A DNA stretch of 64,000 nucleotides, taken from contig NZ_LIQZ01000018.1 in the NCBI RefSeq assembly GCF_001418655.1, forward strand, positions 1 through 64,000, in the 5' to 3' direction. Positions 8,760 to 16,858 of the stretch are shown here, piece after piece. The notes beneath the pieces are model-generated. The model was not told the origin of the DNA. It saw only the letters and a list, made by a program, of their open reading frames with translations, and did not search any database. This DNA comes from Streptomyces phaeochromogenes. Lineage in GTDB: Bacteria; Actinomycetota; Actinomycetes; Streptomycetales; Streptomycetaceae. Every line of letters begins with the position of its first letter. Position 1 is the first letter of the stretch. The position numbers were made by a program, and so were the translations under genes.

Positions 8760-9671
8760 ATGACAACGCGTCGTACGAGGAGACGCGGCGGGGCCAGAGC
8801 AATTGTGCTGGCCCTGTTGTGCGTTCTGGTGGCAGTCCCCGCGGGAAGCGGTGCCACCCCCGACGCGGCTGCCGCACCCGACGTGGCCGCCCGGCCGAAC
8901 GTCACCCAGGGCCACTACGTCGGCACCTTCAACATCTACGGAAACATCGGCCATCGAGGCGACGCCGGCGACTGGATCGAGGAAGAAGCCGACGCCATCA
9001 GAAACCTCAGGCGCGGCGGCATGGACCGCTGGCTGTTCATCGGCCTCCAGGAGGTCTGCCAGGCCCAAGGCGAGCGGTTCGCCCGGGAGTTGGGCCTGCG
9101 CAGCGCCTTCATCGACACCGGTACGGACTGCGTCGACGGCCAGCCGTACGGCAACGCCATCCTGTTCCACTCGGCCACGAAGATCCTGCCACCTGCCCTG
9201 CTGCCCAACCCGGACAACAGGGGCGGGGAGCGGGGCATCATCTGCGCCGTCGTACGCGCTGCCGGGGACCAGGGCCCCTCGGGACCCCAAGTCACCGCGT
9301 GCAGCACGCACTTGAGCGCCGGCGTTACGAAGGACCGGGAACGAGAGGCCCAGGCCGCGTTCATCCGCCACGGCTGGAAACCGGACGGCACGCACACGCT
9401 GGGTGCGGACGGCCCGCTCGTCATCGCCGGTGACCTGAACGCCCCGCCCGACGCGCCGGAGTTGGACGTCATGTACGACGGCGTCGAGGCGAGCGGCCCT
9501 CGTGGGTCCGGGCCGTTCGCCTTTCCGACCTACGAGGACGGCCGCAAGCTCGACTACCTGTTCGTGTGGGGAGAGCGGGGCGCCGCACGCTGGGCCGACA
9601 CCGGCACCCGCCCGACCATCCACTCGGACCACGACTTCTACTACAGCGAGTTGTCGATGGGGATCGGCTGA
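8760..9671 (+). CDS. secreted endonuclease/exonuclease/phosphatase-family protein
   Basis: A 303-residue protein with a signal peptide (RRTRRRGGARAIVLALLCVLVAVP shortened: positively charged start then hydrophobic core) and an EEP fold: first strand YVGTFNIYGNIG, metal-ligand region FIGLQEVC, ACSTHLSAG, the DLN motif in VIAGDLNAPP, KLDYLFV and the terminal SDHDFYYSEL. These are the metal and catalytic residues of DNase I-like phosphodiesterases. It may be a secreted nuclease or phosphodiesterase. Its 3' end overlaps that of the convergent acetyltransferase-fusion gene by 31 bases. Confidence 0.82.
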   Translation: MTTRRTRRRGGARAIVLALLCVLVAVPAGSGATPDAAAAPDVAARPNVTQGHYVGTFNIYGNIGHRGDAGDWIEEEADAIRNLRRGGMDRWLFIGLQEVCQAQGERFARELGLRSAFIDTGTDCVDGQPYGNAILFHSATKILPPALLPNPDNRGGERGIICAVVRAAGDQGPSGPQVTACSTHLSAGVTKDREREAQAAFIRHGWKPDGTHTLGADGPLVIAGDLNAPPDAPELDVMYDGVEASGPRGSGPFAFPTYEDGRKLDYLFVWGERGAARWADTGTRPTIHSDHDFYYSELSMGIG

Positions 9672-11389
9672 GCAGGGATCCGCGATACGGGTGAGCGCGC
9701 GGCTTCCGGGCGGTGGACGCCGCGTGGCCGGTAGCCCAGCCGGTCCGCCACACCCACCAGATCGGCCAGCAGCCAGATGATCGCCAGCCACATCTCGGTG
9801 CCCTGGAGACCCGGATCCCGACCGGGACCCGCACCGCCCTCGCCGGGCGGACCGAACCCGAAACCGGCCCCGTCCCGCCAGCGCTCCAGCGCCTGGGCCA
9901 GCTGTTCCCCGGCCCAGGCCCGCGCCTCGGCCGCGCGGTGGCGGGTCTGCTGCCCCACGAGCCACAACGGGTGCGCCACATCCAGCACATTGCACGCGTT
10001 CTGACGGCCCGCCGCGAACCAGCGCGGATCGCCACCATGGTCCAGCACGGTGTCCACCACCCGTTCCGAGTACGGCACTTGCAGCCCGAACTGCGCGAAC
10101 GAGCCCCGCGTCAGGCGGTAGTAACCGTTGACCAGTTGAAGTCGGCCCGCTGCGGGCGAGGCCGCCTCGCCCCACATCCCCGTCCAGGGATCCACCCGGG
10201 TGCCCAGCCAGCCGAACAGCGCTTCCAGCGTGCCGGGCGCTCCTGCCTCGGCACCCAGCTCCAGGTTCCGGTGGGCGCCGGTCGCCCAGCAGTCCACCCA
10301 CGCACCGGCCGACCACGCCTCCGTCCGCCACGGCAGCGAGTCCAGGCGAGCGACGAGCCGATCGGCCGTCATACGCCCTACGACGTGGACCGGGTGGGCG
10401 AAACCCGAGCCCAGCAGGTCGAGCGCGTAGCCCACGGACAGCACGTGGTACTCGGCGGTGCCGTCGTCGATCCAGCCGTCCGACGCCGGAGCCGGCAGCA
10501 CACCGGGACCACCGTCCGCGGCGAGTTCGGGTACGAGTCCGCTGTCGGGGTCCTGCAGCGCGCGCAGCCGCTCAATGTGTTCGGCGGCAGCCAGTTGCGG
10601 GGGATGCGAGCGCAGGAGGAGATCGGCGATCTCGACGGCGTCGCAGTGGGCGCGGACGGTCTCGGGCGCTCCGGGCCGGTCGCTGTAGCGGCCCGTGTCC
10701 GCGTTCCAGCCACGGGCGAGGAGGTCGGCGGCCTGGCTCCGGGCCCGGTCCGCGAAGCGGGCGACGGCGTCCCCCAGGGAGTCGGCCGTAACCGGGCCTG
10801 CGGCGGACGTGGACCCTTGACCGCGGCGGTCCCGCAGCGGGCGGGCCGGGTTCCCGGCGGCGACCGTCCACGGCGGCAGGTCCTTGGTCACGACGGCGCC
10901 CGCGCCCACCACACAGTGGTCCCCGATCGTCACCCCGTCGAGGACGACGACGTTCGAGCCGATCCACACGTCGTCGCCGACGGTGATGCCCTTGCTGGTG
11001 AGGGGCTGCCGGTGCACGGGCCGGTCGGGCGCGAATCCGTGGTTGAAGCCGAGCAGGGAGCTGTGGGCGCCGATCCGCACACCGTCCCCGAGGGTGATGC
11101 GGCCCCGCACGGTGGCGTACGGATTGACCGTGCAGTCGGTGCCGGTCGTCACTTCGCCGGTGACGTACGCGTGCCCGGCGATGTAGGAGTTCTCGCCCAG
11201 ACGCAGGACGTCGGTGAACACCCCGGCGGCGGGGGAGACGTAGGTGCGCGGACCGAGACTCGCGCCGCCGGCCGTGAGCCGCTTCTGAAGCGCTGCCTGC
11301 GCGGCGCGCTGCTCGTCGGACGCACGACGGACGAAGTCCCAGGGGCAGTAGTCGAAGTAGGAGTCGTCCACCGAGCTTTCCGAGTTCAT
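9641..11389 (-). CDS. left-handed-beta-helix acetyltransferase fused to an alpha/alpha-toroid domain
   Basis: A 582-residue protein in two parts. About residues 45-190 are hexapeptide-repeat acyltransferase (maltose O-acetyltransferase-like): the repeats ITLGDGVRIGAHSSLLG, ITVGDDVWIGSNVVVLDGV and TIGDHCVVGAGAVVTKD, ending in the usual VAAGNPAR. About 205-570 are helical, with repeated motifs such as WIDDGTAEYHVLSVGYALDLLG, WVDCWATGAHRNLELG and QLVNGYYRLTRGSFAQFG, resembling alpha/alpha-toroid enzymes. Acetyl transfer to a sugar is likely; the role of the second part is unknown. The start at 11389 has no Shine-Dalgarno site but sits just downstream of a good promoter, so it is probably leaderless. 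Confidence 0.75.
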   Translation of the reverse strand: MNSESSVDDSYFDYCPWDFVRRASDEQRAAQAALQKRLTAGGASLGPRTYVSPAAGVFTDVLRLGENSYIAGHAYVTGEVTTGTDCTVNPYATVRGRITLGDGVRIGAHSSLLGFNHGFAPDRPVHRQPLTSKGITVGDDVWIGSNVVVLDGVTIGDHCVVGAGAVVTKDLPPWTVAAGNPARPLRDRRGQGSTSAAGPVTADSLGDAVARFADRARSQAADLLARGWNADTGRYSDRPGAPETVRAHCDAVEIADLLLRSHPPQLAAAEHIERLRALQDPDSGLVPELAADGGPGVLPAPASDGWIDDGTAEYHVLSVGYALDLLGSGFAHPVHVVGRMTADRLVARLDSLPWRTEAWSAGAWVDCWATGAHRNLELGAEAGAPGTLEALFGWLGTRVDPWTGMWGEAASPAAGRLQLVNGYYRLTRGSFAQFGLQVPYSERVVDTVLDHGGDPRWFAAGRQNACNVLDVAHPLWLVGQQTRHRAAEARAWAGEQLAQALERWRDGAGFGFGPPGEGGAGPGRDPGLQGTEMWLAIIWLLADLVGVADRLGYRPRGVHRPEAARSPVSRIPAQPIPIDNSL

Positions 11390-11397
11390 CGCACGCG

Positions 11398-11427
11398 AGT
11401 CTAGAGAGCGCTTGCTGCACCCGGCAA
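11398..11427 (-). promoter_or_regulatory. promoter of the acetyltransferase fusion, probably leaderless
   Basis: On the minus strand TTGCCG, 18-base spacer, TAGACT, then eight bases to the ATG. The predicted start point coincides with the start codon. The spacer contains the palindrome AGCGCT. Confidence 0.6.
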
Positions 11428-11590
11428 TCCTTCTGCCGCCGGTCCTGTCACTGGTTCTGCCGTCGGCCCCGTCGCCGGTCCTGCCGCCGGTCAGGGGCAT
11501 GGCGGTCGTGTCACCGCGGGCGTCGGCGGGCCGGGCCGTACGGTGGCCACCGCAAGGCCGGACCCGTGAGTCGAAACACCTGGTGGCGTG

Positions 11591-12235
11591 ATGTGCTGGA
11601 GCGCGACGGCCGATCTCGTGGCGGGCTGCGGCATCGCCGCCGTCGGAGTCGCCTGCGTGGCGCGGACCCGCAGGGTCGGTGACCTTCCGCTGGCCGGGCT
11701 GCCGTTGCTGCTCGGGGCCCATCAGGTGGTCGAGTCCCTGGTCTGGCGTTCCGGGGGAGGCACCGGACCCGCCACCGTGGCCTGGGCGGCGATGGCGCTT
11801 CCACTGCTGGCGCTGTGGGTACCGGTGGCCGTGCTGTGCGCGACGCCGCCGGGTGCCCGCCACCGGCTGGTCATCCCGCTCGCCGCCGGTCTCGCCACCG
11901 CGGCGACCCTCTCGTACAACCTCGCCACGCACTCGGTGACCGCCGATATTCGCGGCCACACCGTCGGCTACGTCATCGATCTGCCTCGGGCCGAACTTCT
12001 CGTGGCGGGCTACCTGCTGGCCACGGTCGGCTCCCTGCTGCTCTCCGGCGACCGGACGCTGGTGCTGCTCGGCGTCCTGGTCGCCGTCGGCGCGGTGGTC
12101 TGCTGGGCGCTGTGGGAGCTGGAGTTCGTCTCGACGTGGTGCGCGTTCGCGGCGGTGTGCTCGGTGGTGATGTACGGCTGGGTGCGCGGGCGGTCCGTGT
12201 CACCGGGCGTTCCTCGCGTGAGGGCCGAACGGTGA
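11591..12235 (+). CDS. DUF6629-like integral membrane protein
   Basis: A 214-residue protein with about seven hydrophobic segments, beginning MCWSATADLVAGCGIAAVG, the pattern I associate with DUF6629. The motif LLLGAHQVVESLVWR and the later DLPRAELLVAGYLLATVGSLLLSG are characteristic. Start at the ATG 11591, although GTG 11588 is immediately upstream; the ribosome site is weak (GGTGG). No catalytic motif is visible; function unknown. Confidence 0.65.
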   Translation: MCWSATADLVAGCGIAAVGVACVARTRRVGDLPLAGLPLLLGAHQVVESLVWRSGGGTGPATVAWAAMALPLLALWVPVAVLCATPPGARHRLVIPLAAGLATAATLSYNLATHSVTADIRGHTVGYVIDLPRAELLVAGYLLATVGSLLLSGDRTLVLLGVLVAVGAVVCWALWELEFVSTWCAFAAVCSVVMYGWVRGRSVSPGVPRVRAER

Positions 12236-12345
12236 CGGCGACCCGTGGCAGCGGCCTGTAGGGAACCGATGAGTTTCGGCGCGGCGCACAGTCGGTACTG
12301 GCGCGGAGGCGGTGAGCGCCTCGAACCGAGGAAGGGCAGTGCACC

Positions 12346-12963
12346 GTGAGACTGATTCTGCAGGAGTTCCTGTCGCTGGACGGTGTGGCCCAGGGCCCCG
12401 GGTCCCCGGAGGAGGACACCAGCGACGGGTTCACGCGGGGAGGCTGGCTCGTGCCGCACCTGGACGACACGTACATGCGGATCGTCACGGGCTGGCTCGA
12501 CGAGGCGGACGCGTTCCTGTTCGGCCGCCGCACCTACGTCAGCTTCGCCAGGGACTGGCCGAAGATGAACGACCCGGACGACCCGATCGGCACCAAGCTC
12601 AACGGCCTGCCGAAGTACGTGGCCTCGCACAGCCTGACCACGGCCGACTGGGACCCGACCACCATCCTCTCCGGAGATGTGCCGTCCCAGGTCGCCGAGT
12701 TGAAGCGGCAGCCCGGCCGCGAGCTGCAGATCCACGGCAGCGCCCGCCTGGGCGCGTCCCTGCTGGCCGCCGGGCTGGTCGACGAGGTGCGCCTGATGAT
12801 CGCGCCGGTGGTCGTGGGCGGCGGACGCCGGCTGTTCCCGGAGAACGGCACGCCCTCCGGGCTGCGGCTGTTGCACAGCGAGACGACACCGAGCGGCGTG
12901 ACGTCCCAGATCTACGAGACGACGGGCCTGCCCCAGTACGGGACCTTCGACTCGGGCGCGTAG
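12346..12963 (+). CDS. dihydrofolate reductase-fold (RibD C-terminal-like) protein
   Basis: A 205-residue cytoplasmic protein of the RibD_C/DHFR-like group: LILQEFLSLDGVAQGPG at the start, the FLFGRRTYVSF segment, the NADPH-binding-like LQIHGSARLGASLLAAGLVDEVRLMIAPVVVGGGRRLF and a C-terminal strand. It probably reduces a small substrate with NADPH; many copies occur in Streptomyces without known substrates. GTG start at 12346 with GGAAGGG upstream. Convergent with the M4 peptidase gene, with a hairpin between them. Confidence 0.85.
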   Translation: MRLILQEFLSLDGVAQGPGSPEEDTSDGFTRGGWLVPHLDDTYMRIVTGWLDEADAFLFGRRTYVSFARDWPKMNDPDDPIGTKLNGLPKYVASHSLTTADWDPTTILSGDVPSQVAELKRQPGRELQIHGSARLGASLLAAGLVDEVRLMIAPVVVGGGRRLFPENGTPSGLRLLHSETTPSGVTSQIYETTGLPQYGTFDSGA

Positions 12964-13027
12964 GTCCCGTCAGGGCGGCTCAGCGGCTGGAGGGGCTGTC
13001 CCGTCCATGCTCTGTCGTCGAGGGTCG

Positions 13028-13060
13028 CCGCCGCGCCCGGTCGGCTTCCGAGCGCGGCGG
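13028..13060. terminator. bidirectional hairpin between convergent genes
   Basis: 9-bp perfect arms CCGCCGCGC and GCGCGGCGG with a 15-base loop, between the stops of the RibD-like and M4 peptidase genes. Confidence 0.6.
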
Positions 13061-13078
13061 TGTCTCTGAGGCGGTGAC

Positions 13079-15442
13079 TCAGAAGGTGAGACTCCAGCTG
13101 TCGAGGTAGCCCGGGTCGACGGTGAAGATGCCGGGCGTGTTGTCCGTGACGCGCAGCTTCCATGTGCCGTTGGCGGGTATCGCCGACGCGTCGACCGTGA
13201 AGGTCGTGTGCAGTTCGGAACCGGTGTCCCAGACGAAGTCCTTCACGAGCAGCGCCGTGCCGTCCTCGCCGACCAGATGGATGACCTGGCCGCCGATGAA
13301 GTCGTGGATCAGGTCGACGGTGACCTTGAGATCGCTGGAGGCGTTGCCCTCGCGGCCGGTGACGGTGATAGGCGACTCGATGGTGCGCCAGTTGGGGATG
13401 TCGAATCGGGCGGGGTTGACGAAGTGGTCGCCGCCGGAGGCCAGGACCTTCCAGGTGAAGGGCAGCGTGCGGGTCTCCGCGGCGGAGTTCCTGATCGTCA
13501 CGGCGGTCGTGAAGGCACCGGCCGATGTCGGGGTGCCGGAGATGAGTCCGGTCGCGGAGTCGATGGACAGGCCATCAGGCAGGCCTGTGGCGGAGTACGT
13601 CAGGGCGCCCGGTCGTGTGGTCGTCGCCTCGATCGGACGGCTGGTCGGCTGGCCGACGGCGGAGTCCCTGGCGGAGGGCGCCTTCGCGGCGATGTGGTTG
13701 ACGTAGCGGGGGCCGACGTTGACGGCCGCCCAGGCGTTGCCGACCGCCTCGTACGCGTCGCTGGACACGCCGAACAGATCGGCGGCTGCCTGGAGCGTGG
13801 CGGTGCGGGCCCCCGCGTAGTCGGTGCTGCTGGTCATGTAGCGGGTCAGCGCCCGGTACCAGACGTTGGTGGCGTTGTGCAGGCCCAGAGCTGCGACCGG
13901 CAGGCCGTCGTAGGTGGGGCTGTCGTAGGCGATGCCGTTGACGGTCCTCTTCCCGCTGCCCTCGGCGAGCAGGTAGAAGAAGTGGTTGGCCACGCCGGAG
14001 CTGAAGTGCGGGTCCAGCTTGCGGGTCTGTTCGGTCCAGTGGTCCTGCGAAGTGCCCTTCACCGAGGCGTCCTTGGAGGGCTCGTCCATGTACCGCAGGG
14101 GTTTCCCGGTGCCGCGCACATCGGCCAGTTCGCCGACCAGGTAGTCGGGCACGTCCTTGGCGCTGTTGGCGAAGAACTCCACGGCGGTGCCCATGATGTC
14201 GCTGGTGGCCTCGTTCAGACCGCCGGACTCACCGGAGTACGTGAGGTCCGCGGTGGCGGAGGTGACGCCGTGGGTCATCTCGTGGGCGGCGATGTCGAGT
14301 TCGGTGAGCGGACGGGCGTCGTCCAGGCCGTCGCCGTAGGTCATGCAGAAGCAGAGGTCGTCCCAGAAGGCGTTGGCGTATCCGTCGCCGAAATGCACCC
14401 GGGAACGGGCGCCGACACCGTCGTCGGCTATGCCGTTGCGGCCGAACCGGTCGTGGTAGAAGTCCCAGGTCTTCTGCGCGCCGTAGGCGGCGTCCACGGC
14501 GGCCGTCTGGCGGTCGGCGGGCGTTCCGTCGCCCCAGACATCGTTGTCATCCGTCAGGAGGGTGCCGAGCCCGCCCGCGCTCACGTCGTACGTCGTGTGG
14601 CCGCCGCGCTGGGGGTCGGTCAGCTGATAGAGGTCGCCGCCGCGTACGGAGCCGACCTGCACGGTGCCGCTGTACTGGCTCACGCCCGTACCGGAGTGGA
14701 CCTGCTCGAAACTCCCCAGCAGCGCGCCGCTCCTGGCGTCGGTCACGATCCGCAGACTGCTCGGAGTCCCGTCCTCCTGCACGCCGGTGACGACGGTTTC
14801 CCAGGCGAGCGCCGGTTCGGCGGCCCCGTTTCCCGCCCAGACGACGAGCCGCGGTGCGCCTTCCGGCGAGGCCTCGTCCGTCTTCTTTGACTCGGCCGCG
14901 TCCAGCGCCGACTTCTCCGCCTTCGCGGCCGGGACGGAGGCCTTCGTGGTGGATACCGAGATCGTCGTGGGCGAGGACTTGGAGACTGTACGGGTGCCGC
15001 CGCGTTCGTGAATCACCAGGTCGCCGCCGAGTACGGGCAGCCCGGCGAACGTGCGCTCGTAGCGGGTGTGCACGGTTCCGTCGGCATCCTTGATGACGTC
15101 CTTCGGTATCAGCTTCTCCCGCTCGCCCAGCTTCAGGGAACGGGCCGTGGCCGTACGGGAGTCGGCCGCCACCGAGAGCATCTTCCTCCGCTGCGCGGGA
15201 GAGAGCCCGACGGTTCTGGCGCCGGGTCTTGGCTCCGCCTCGATCTGCCTGGGAGCCCGATCCGAGCGGGCGGTCCGGGTCACGGGCTCGGCGCTCCAGG
15301 CGGGGAGCGTCGAACCGAGAAGCGCGACCATCGTGCCGACCGCGATCGTCGCCATGCGCGAGCGAGCGGAGGTGCGACGTCGGGATGGCGGAGAATTCTG
15401 GGGCGACGGCGCCGCCCCGGTCGTACGGAAGGTGTCCGTCAC
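13079..15442 (-). CDS. secreted M4 (thermolysin-like) metallopeptidase with P domain
   Basis: A 787-residue preproenzyme. A charged N-terminus and signal peptide (cleavage near AWSA, residue 51) are followed by a propeptide (about 75-245, FTP and PepSY-like), then the catalytic domain with HEMTH (His387, Glu388, His391) and GGLNEATSD (Glu411). The later histidine helix begins YDGLPVAALGLHNATNV. About 620-690 form an Ig-like putative-sugar-binding domain (ITYSATGLPDGLSIDSATGLISGTP type), and the last 115 residues a proprotein-convertase P (Homo B) domain. Zinc and catalytic residues are all present. GTG start at 15442 preceded by AGGAG. It lies next to a TrmB/LuxR-type regulator and an S8 peptidase. 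Confidence 0.92.
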   Translation of the reverse strand: MTDTFRTTGAAPSPQNSPPSRRRTSARSRMATIAVGTMVALLGSTLPAWSAEPVTRTARSDRAPRQIEAEPRPGARTVGLSPAQRRKMLSVAADSRTATARSLKLGEREKLIPKDVIKDADGTVHTRYERTFAGLPVLGGDLVIHERGGTRTVSKSSPTTISVSTTKASVPAAKAEKSALDAAESKKTDEASPEGAPRLVVWAGNGAAEPALAWETVVTGVQEDGTPSSLRIVTDARSGALLGSFEQVHSGTGVSQYSGTVQVGSVRGGDLYQLTDPQRGGHTTYDVSAGGLGTLLTDDNDVWGDGTPADRQTAAVDAAYGAQKTWDFYHDRFGRNGIADDGVGARSRVHFGDGYANAFWDDLCFCMTYGDGLDDARPLTELDIAAHEMTHGVTSATADLTYSGESGGLNEATSDIMGTAVEFFANSAKDVPDYLVGELADVRGTGKPLRYMDEPSKDASVKGTSQDHWTEQTRKLDPHFSSGVANHFFYLLAEGSGKRTVNGIAYDSPTYDGLPVAALGLHNATNVWYRALTRYMTSSTDYAGARTATLQAAADLFGVSSDAYEAVGNAWAAVNVGPRYVNHIAAKAPSARDSAVGQPTSRPIEATTTRPGALTYSATGLPDGLSIDSATGLISGTPTSAGAFTTAVTIRNSAAETRTLPFTWKVLASGGDHFVNPARFDIPNWRTIESPITVTGREGNASSDLKVTVDLIHDFIGGQVIHLVGEDGTALLVKDFVWDTGSELHTTFTVDASAIPANGTWKLRVTDNTPGIFTVDPGYLDSWSLTF

Positions 15443-15699
15443 TGCTGCAACTCCTAGTGTCCGGCTGTCTGGTGACAGCCCGTCAGAGTGCGGAGCCGGA
15501 GGGCGGGACGCCTCCGGCGGGAGAGGTGCGAGTGGCGACCGTGCGGTCACTGGATCGTTTCAGCGTGCGGGGCGACTGTCACCACTGCGGAGATCGTTGT
15601 CCGAAATACGGTCAGTGGGCGTCTGTTGTGTCCGTCGCCGCACGTGGCGGATCACATGGGCCTTTACCTGGCGGCAACACGGCTTCCGTCAGCCACTTT
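15443..15699. other. upstream region of the M4 peptidase
   Basis: Noncoding stretch between the M4 start and the regulator's terminator. It contains the 15463-15480 inverted repeat; I saw no good -35/-10 pair and no supported gene. Confidence 0.5.
15463..15480. promoter_or_regulatory. 18-bp inverted repeat before the M4 peptidase, candidate operator
   Basis: GGCTGTC, four bases, GACAGCC: perfect 7-bp arms located 21 bases upstream of the GTG start. The adjacent LuxR-type protein is the obvious candidate to bind here. Confidence 0.5.
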
Positions 15700-15730
15700 G
15701 GCCACTTCCCGCCCTACCGCCCAAGTGGCC
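15700..15730 (-). terminator. hairpin after the regulator gene
   Basis: 8-bp perfect arms GGCCACTT and AAGTGGCC with a 15-base loop, immediately beyond the regulator stop codon at 15733. Confidence 0.5.
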
Positions 15731-15732
15731 TG

Positions 15733-16737
15733 TCACAGCCAGCCCCGGCGCGCGGCCTGCCAGGCCAGCTGCATACGGGTGGCCGCGCCGGCCAGCTCCA
15801 TCATGCGCTGGATGTGACGCTGCACCGTGCGGCGGCTCAGGCCCAGTTGGGTCGCCACCGCCTTGTCGGCGACGCCCGCCACCAGGAGGGCCAGCAGCCG
15901 CCGGTCGATCGCGGACAGCGGGTCGGGTCCGCCGACTCCGTCAGTCCCGGCGACCGCGCCCGAGTCGTCGACGTCCAGCGGGACGGCGTCCTCCCAGTAG
16001 CGCTCGAACAGGGCGATGAGGGCGGCGAGGAGATTGCTGTCCCGTACGAGTGCGGCGGTGGGTTCGTCCGGGCTGCCGTGAGGGCCGCCCGGCACGAGCG
16101 GGCAGACCGCGATGGCACGGTCCGCGACCGCGAGGCGCAGCGGCAGATGTGGAACCGCACGGGCGACCTCACCTGCGCGGACGCCCGCAACAACGTTGTC
16201 AACGGCTCCCTCGTCGTCGAAGAAGGCCTTCTCGTACAGCACTCGGTAGCGCACGCCGCGCGCCAGCGCCTCGAACTCCGAGCTGTTGCTGCCCGACGGC
16301 ATCGCCACGTACTGGGCCTTGCAGAACCAGAGCATCTCGTCCTGCGCGCTGGCCTGGATCTGGCGCAGATGCTGGCGCAGCGCCTCGGCGCCCGTGATGA
16401 CCTCGATCAGCTCGCTGGCGTCCCGGCGGCGCATCGTGTCGCGGTACACCTGCAGCAGGCTGGTGGCCTCGGCCCGGGCGAGGTCGAGCGCGTCGGCGTT
16501 CCGCTTCAGCCGGGGCATCAGCGCCACGTCCGGGGGAGTGGCCCGGAAGTGCCGGGGCAGCACATCGGTGTGGCTCGCCATGCCCTTGACGGCCAGCGCG
16601 TCGAGCACCCGCTCGGCCTCGGCCCGGCTCAGCCCGGTGCGCGCGGCGACATCACCGGCCGAGGCCTGACCCGCCGTCACCAGATGCCGGTAGACGGACT
16701 CCTCGGCGTCCGACACCCCTGCCGCCTCCAGCGTCAC
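15733..16737 (-). CDS. TrmB-like plus LuxR-type HTH transcriptional regulator
   Basis: A 334-residue regulator. The N-terminus (VSDAEESVYRHLVTAGQASAGDVAARTGLS split over residues 8-40) is a TrmB-like winged helix. The middle is an unassigned sensor-like domain. The last 65 residues (LLALLVAGVADKAVATQLGLSRRTVQRHIQRMM in two pieces) are a LuxR-type HTH. This architecture is frequent in Streptomyces beside secreted peptidase genes. The GTG at 16737 is chosen because GGGGAGG precedes it; a longer reading to 16851 adds an unconserved stretch. Its position between the S8 and M4 peptidase genes suggests it controls one or both. Confidence 0.82.
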   Translation of the reverse strand: MTLEAAGVSDAEESVYRHLVTAGQASAGDVAARTGLSRAEAERVLDALAVKGMASHTDVLPRHFRATPPDVALMPRLKRNADALDLARAEATSLLQVYRDTMRRRDASELIEVITGAEALRQHLRQIQASAQDEMLWFCKAQYVAMPSGSNSSEFEALARGVRYRVLYEKAFFDDEGAVDNVVAGVRAGEVARAVPHLPLRLAVADRAIAVCPLVPGGPHGSPDEPTAALVRDSNLLAALIALFERYWEDAVPLDVDDSGAVAGTDGVGGPDPLSAIDRRLLALLVAGVADKAVATQLGLSRRTVQRHIQRMMELAGAATRMQLAWQAARRGWL

Positions 16738-16767
16738 CGTGCCCTCCCCGAGACCGACCGGCTCCAA

Positions 16768-16777
16768 TGTTCGAACA
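16768..16777. promoter_or_regulatory. palindrome upstream of the regulator, possible autoregulatory site
   Basis: TGTTCGAACA, a perfect 10-bp palindrome 30 bases before the GTG and directly next to a TACGGT -10-like box on the minus strand. A related GGTGTTCGAA occurs before the GH127 gene near 32452. Confidence 0.4.
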
Positions 16778-16806
16778 CCGTACTGCACGGGTGTCACAGG
16801 CGGTGA

Positions 16807-16838
16807 GGGTGAGCGGGCCGTCCTGCGCCCGCTCACCC
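16807..16838 (-). terminator. terminator of the S8 peptidase gene
   Basis: 11-bp perfect stem (GGGTGAGCGGG with CCCGCTCACCC) and 10-base loop, starting 21 bases beyond the S8 stop. Confidence 0.7.
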
Positions 16839-16858
16839 CCCGGTTGTGCACGCAGTAC

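Noticed and set aside
9641..11959. Extending the acetyltransferase fusion upstream to 11959
   Set aside because: The extra 190 codons overlap the divergent DUF6629-like gene, lack codon bias, and lie beyond a good promoter that points to the ATG at 11389.
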